Source: Bacteroidota bacterium (GTDB taxonomy: Bacteria > Bacteroidota > Bacteroidia > Flavobacteriales_F > PHOS-HE28). From it: a stretch of DNA of 25,565 nucleotides. Both the position numbers and the translations under genes were made by a program. The notes under the pieces were generated by a model. The model worked only from the letters and a program-made list of their open reading frames with translations, was not told the origin of the DNA and searched no databases. The stretch covers positions 1-25,565 of the forward strand of contig CAUJFM010000191.1 in the NCBI GenBank assembly GCA_963169595.1, in the 5' to 3' direction. Shown one piece after another: positions 23,179 through 25,565 of the stretch (position 1 is its first letter; each line of letters opens with the position of its first letter).

Positions 23179-24842
23179 ACCTCGACAACGAATTCGACGA
23201 GCTGGCCCGGCGCAAGTTGCAGGAGCAGGACTTCCCCTTCGAGGAGGCGCACTGGCAGCTGGCCGAGCAGGCCATCGCCGCACGACGCGGCCGGAAACGT
23301 CGCGGCTTCTGGCTGCTGGGCGTGGCCGCCCTGCTGATGGTGAGCACAGCGGCGTGGTGGACACTGCGCGAGGCGGAGCCCGCCGGAACGCTCGCTTCCA
23401 CAACGACCACGGCGAACGAGGCTCCATCGGCCACGGGACCAAACTCCAGGAACAAGGCCGAGGACATCGGACCATCGCCCACATCCGCATCGAACACCTC
23501 CACGTCCACAGCGGTCTCCGCATCGAACGATAACGCCTCGCCTGCCGTGGACCCGGACCAGAGCGTTGCCACACCTTCCAGTGCAGGTGATGCACCGAAC
23601 ACACCCGCGCAAGCCCAGGCGTCCAGCACCACGGCAGCACACACCGCGTCCGCCACACCCAACACGCCGCAACGCGATCGGAGCACATCGCCTCAGCGGA
23701 CCAGCACCGCGGTGGCTTCAACGGGGATGACCAACACCGGCACACCGAAGGACGGCATGTCCAGCGCACCAACGAACACCTCCGTTCCGAACTCAGTGGA
23801 CAATGGCCCGGGCACGCCCGCTATCACCAGCGGGACCACCCCCCCCTTGCTGGCCGCTGCCCCTGCTTCACCATCGACGGGGAACACCGCGGCGCCCGCT
23901 CCGGTCGCGACCGTTGATCCAGCGACTGATGCCTTCCCCAGCACCACGCAGAACGCGGACACCTTGGAGGGATCCGAGCCGATCACGCTCCTCACGACTC
24001 CTCCCACGACAAGCCCTGCCGACAGCGCCGCCACGGCACCCACCGCCGTGCCCGCCGTGCCGCCGATCATTCCCGATCGCGCGCCCTGGGAGATCAGCGT
24101 CCTCGGAGGGGCCTTCAGCAGCATCGCCACGTACAGCGGCGGGAACAGCGCGGAATGGTCCGGCGACATCTCCCGCGAGGTGAGCCCGGGCTTCGGTGCC
24201 GAGCTGATGCACCTGGGCCGCAACATCGGTCTGGGCGTGGGCCTGCACTATGGCACCTATGCCGAGCGCATCCAGGTATCGGCCATCGACCAGACGAGCA
24301 TCGAACGCTGGAACTTCTGGTACCTCACGCCAGTGGACACCACCATCCTCGTGATCACCGACACCGTTGAACAAGGCGGACAGGTGGTGTACGAAGGGGT
24401 GAACGTGAACACCACGGTGCTTGTGCTGGCCCAGGGTGAGGACAGCACGGTGACCACCACCCGGGTGCGCAACGCCCGCGAACTGGTGAACCGCACGAGC
24501 TACCTGGAGGTGCCCCTGCTGGTCGATGCGCACCTGGTGCAGGGCCGCTGGAGCATGGGCCTGCGCGGCGGACCCACCGTGGGCCTGCTCACGGGTCGCA
24601 CCGGCAGCATCCCCAACAGCACCAATGACGGCTACACCGAGCTGGGCGACCAGGCCTTCCGCGAGGTGGTCTTCGGCTGGACGGCGCGCGCCTACCTGCG
24701 TTACCGCTGGAACGCGGCATGGTCCATCGGCATCGAACCGGCCATGCGTGGCCTGTTCAGCAACAGCCTGAGCGAAGGGGATGTGCAGCGCCGCTCCAGC
24801 GCGTTCGGCGGGATGATCAGTCTCTCGTACCGCCTGCGTTAG
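23175..24842 (+). CDS. Putative transenvelope anti-sigma factor: cytoplasmic tail, TM helix, long linker, outer-membrane barrel
   Basis: The protein has 555 residues from the ATG at 23175, overlapping the sigma stop by 4 nt. Residues 1-43 are a charged cytoplasmic segment (FDELARRKLQEQDFPFEEAHWQLAEQAI), short but of the kind that grips sigma factors. Residues 45-64 form a transmembrane helix preceded by RRGRKRR, which fixes the N-terminus inside. Residues about 65-303 are a low-complexity linker of Ser, Thr, Ala, Pro and Asn, long enough to cross the periplasm. From about 304 (PWEISVLGGAFSS) to the end strands alternate as in an OmpA/PorT-like outer-membrane barrel, finishing GGMISLSYRLR. The layout resembles the dual-membrane-spanning anti-sigma factors I recall from Bacteroides thetaiotaomicron. 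The anti-sigma role is inferred from layout and gene coupling; no zinc motif is present. Confidence 0.78.
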   Translation: MNLDNEFDELARRKLQEQDFPFEEAHWQLAEQAIAARRGRKRRGFWLLGVAALLMVSTAAWWTLREAEPAGTLASTTTTANEAPSATGPNSRNKAEDIGPSPTSASNTSTSTAVSASNDNASPAVDPDQSVATPSSAGDAPNTPAQAQASSTTAAHTASATPNTPQRDRSTSPQRTSTAVASTGMTNTGTPKDGMSSAPTNTSVPNSVDNGPGTPAITSGTTPPLLAAAPASPSTGNTAAPAPVATVDPATDAFPSTTQNADTLEGSEPITLLTTPPTTSPADSAATAPTAVPAVPPIIPDRAPWEISVLGGAFSSIATYSGGNSAEWSGDISREVSPGFGAELMHLGRNIGLGVGLHYGTYAERIQVSAIDQTSIERWNFWYLTPVDTTILVITDTVEQGGQVVYEGVNVNTTVLVLAQGEDSTVTTTRVRNARELVNRTSYLEVPLLVDAHLVQGRWSMGLRGGPTVGLLTGRTGSIPNSTNDGYTELGDQAFREVVFGWTARAYLRYRWNAAWSIGIEPAMRGLFSNSLSEGDVQRRSSAFGGMISLSYRLR

Positions 24843-24853
24843 GTCGCGTTGCC

Positions 24854-24861
24854 GATCTTCG
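24854..24861 (+). promoter_or_regulatory. -7 element of the pyrophosphatase gene
   Basis: GATCTTCG matches TAnnTTCG except for the first base and ends 4 nt before the ATG at 24866, predicting a leaderless mRNA independent of the sigma operon. Confidence 0.45.
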
Positions 24862-24865
24862 GGGC

Positions 24866-25471
24866 ATGAAGCGCATTGCACCGTTGCTCGTGATGCTCCT
24901 GGTGGGTTGCACCGATGTGCCTTCACCAGAAGCCGCACCGATGACCAACTTGGAAGCGCTCGCCGCCTCGCCCCGCGCAGGCATCCTCAACGCTGTGATC
25001 GAGATCCCCGCCGGCACGGTGGAGAAGCGGCAGTACGATACGGCCACGAACACCTTCCCGATCGACCTGCGGAACGGGCAGCCCCGCCTGATCCGCTTCC
25101 TGCCCTATCCGGCCAATTACGGCTTCATCCCGGGCACCCGGATGAACAAGGAGGAGGGCGGCGACGGCGACGCGGTGGACGTGTTCGTGCTGTGCGGCGC
25201 GGTGCCCAGCGGCACAGTGATGGAGGTGGACCCCATCGGCATCATCGAACTGCTCGATGCCGGTGAGCGCGATGACAAGCTCGTGGCCCTGCCCATCGAT
25301 CCCACCCTGCGCACCGTGGAGGCCGGCGACATCCTTGAACTGCCCGAGGCCGCACGGAACATCCTGGTGACCTGGCTGCTCAACTACGACCCCGAGGACG
25401 GAGCCGAGCTGATCGCCGTGAAGGGCAAGGCCGATGCGCTCGCCACGGTGGAGCGCTGGCGGACGAAGTGA
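24866..25471 (+). CDS. Inorganic pyrophosphatase (family I), predicted lipoprotein
   Basis: The protein has 201 residues from the ATG at 24866. Residues 1-15 form a lipoprotein signal with lipobox LVGC, so Cys15 would be lipidated and the enzyme placed in the periplasm or on a membrane; ordinary family I enzymes are cytosolic. The catalytic core is complete: EIPAGTVEKRQYD, PANYGFIPGTRM, the metal-binding GDGDAVDVFVL with its three aspartates, and the DDKLVALP region. It hydrolyses pyrophosphate to phosphate. Lipobox-bearing forms occur in Bacteroidota, and the substrate outside the cytoplasm is unclear. A longer in-frame extension to 24719 overlaps the barrel gene and is rejected. Its TGA directly abuts the pheT stop on the other strand. 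Confidence 0.9.
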   Translation: MKRIAPLLVMLLVGCTDVPSPEAAPMTNLEALAASPRAGILNAVIEIPAGTVEKRQYDTATNTFPIDLRNGQPRLIRFLPYPANYGFIPGTRMNKEEGGDGDAVDVFVLCGAVPSGTVMEVDPIGIIELLDAGERDDKLVALPIDPTLRTVEAGDILELPEAARNILVTWLLNYDPEDGAELIAVKGKADALATVERWRTK

Positions 25472-25565
25472 TCAGCTGCGCAGCTCCGCGCCCAGCTCCT
25501 TCTCGAAGGCTTGGCGGATGCGGCCCATGGCCTTGTCCACCTGCTCATCGGTGAGCGTCTTCTCG
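25472..25565 (-). CDS. pheT: Phenylalanine--tRNA ligase beta subunit, C-terminal end (partial)
   Basis: The minus strand reads EKTLTDEQVDKAMGRIRQAF then EKELGAELRS and a stop at 25472-25474. This is the last part of the FDX-ACB (anticodon-binding-like) domain that ends bacterial PheT (typical pattern KTLTDEEI...LGAELR). The enzyme, an alpha2-beta2 complex with PheS, charges tRNA-Phe in the cytosol. Only about 30 residues are inside the window, so the call rests on this end motif. Stops of pheT and the pyrophosphatase are adjacent (TGA|TCA) with no intergenic base. Confidence 0.75.
   Translation of the reverse strand, partial: EKTLTDEQVDKAMGRIRQAFEKELGAELRS

Noticed and set aside
23400..24080. 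Possible separate secreted low-complexity gene or frameshift region
   Set aside because: The frame is continuous from the coupled start at 23175 to the barrel end, so the Ser/Thr/Pro-rich part is a linker of one protein.

Overview
The window is a gene-dense, high-GC stretch of a member of Bacteroidota, probably a high-GC lineage of the Flavobacteriales. Three things support this: C-terminal type IX secretion (T9SS) sorting domains on four proteins, Bacteroidota-type -7 promoter elements (TAnnTTTG or TAnnTTCG) close to most start codons with no Shine-Dalgarno sequences, and families typical of the phylum (DUF5522, LemA/TPM, group III truncated haemoglobin, glucosaminidase-LysM, ECF sigma factor). 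The lineage is inferred; no marker RNA is present.

Left part (1-9.3 kb): the start of a polysaccharide flippase (minus), a TonB-C-terminal protein, a GT4 glycosyltransferase, an alpha/beta hydrolase, a small outer-membrane barrel, yaaA, a TerB/J-domain protein, a lemA-TPM-TPM operon joined by ATGA overlaps, an HEVGH metallopeptidase and a T9SS cargo protein. Between the hydrolase and the barrel lies a 349-bp non-coding gap rich in inverted repeats.

Middle (9.3-18.7 kb): a carboxypeptidase-regulatory-like surface protein coupled to rnhB, an 877-residue membrane-anchored protein with a propeller-like C-terminal half, a group III truncated haemoglobin, a glucosaminidase with two LysM domains, a DUF5522 mini-protein, a T9SS cargo gene with clearly lower GC than its neighbours, and a long-form urocanate hydratase (hutU) with no other hut gene nearby.

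Right part (18.8-24.8 kb) is the most interesting. Two paralogous secreted proteins, built from PKD-like domains and a four-cysteine module of about 34 residues, carry T9SS tails. They are followed by an ECF sigma factor and, overlapping it by ATGA, a 555-residue protein with a short cytoplasmic N-terminus, one transmembrane helix, a Ser/Thr/Pro/Ala-rich linker of about 240 residues and a C-terminal outer-membrane-type beta-barrel. That layout suggests an anti-sigma factor spanning both membranes. Both surface-protein genes have an ECF-like promoter (AACC-N16-CGTGTA) at an identical distance from the ATG, inside leaders more conserved than the proteins. I propose a self-contained surface-sensing sigma system whose targets are next door. 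The window ends with a lipoprotein-type inorganic pyrophosphatase, abutting the 3' end of pheT on the opposite strand.

I saw no tRNA, rRNA, CRISPR array, insertion sequence or phage gene.
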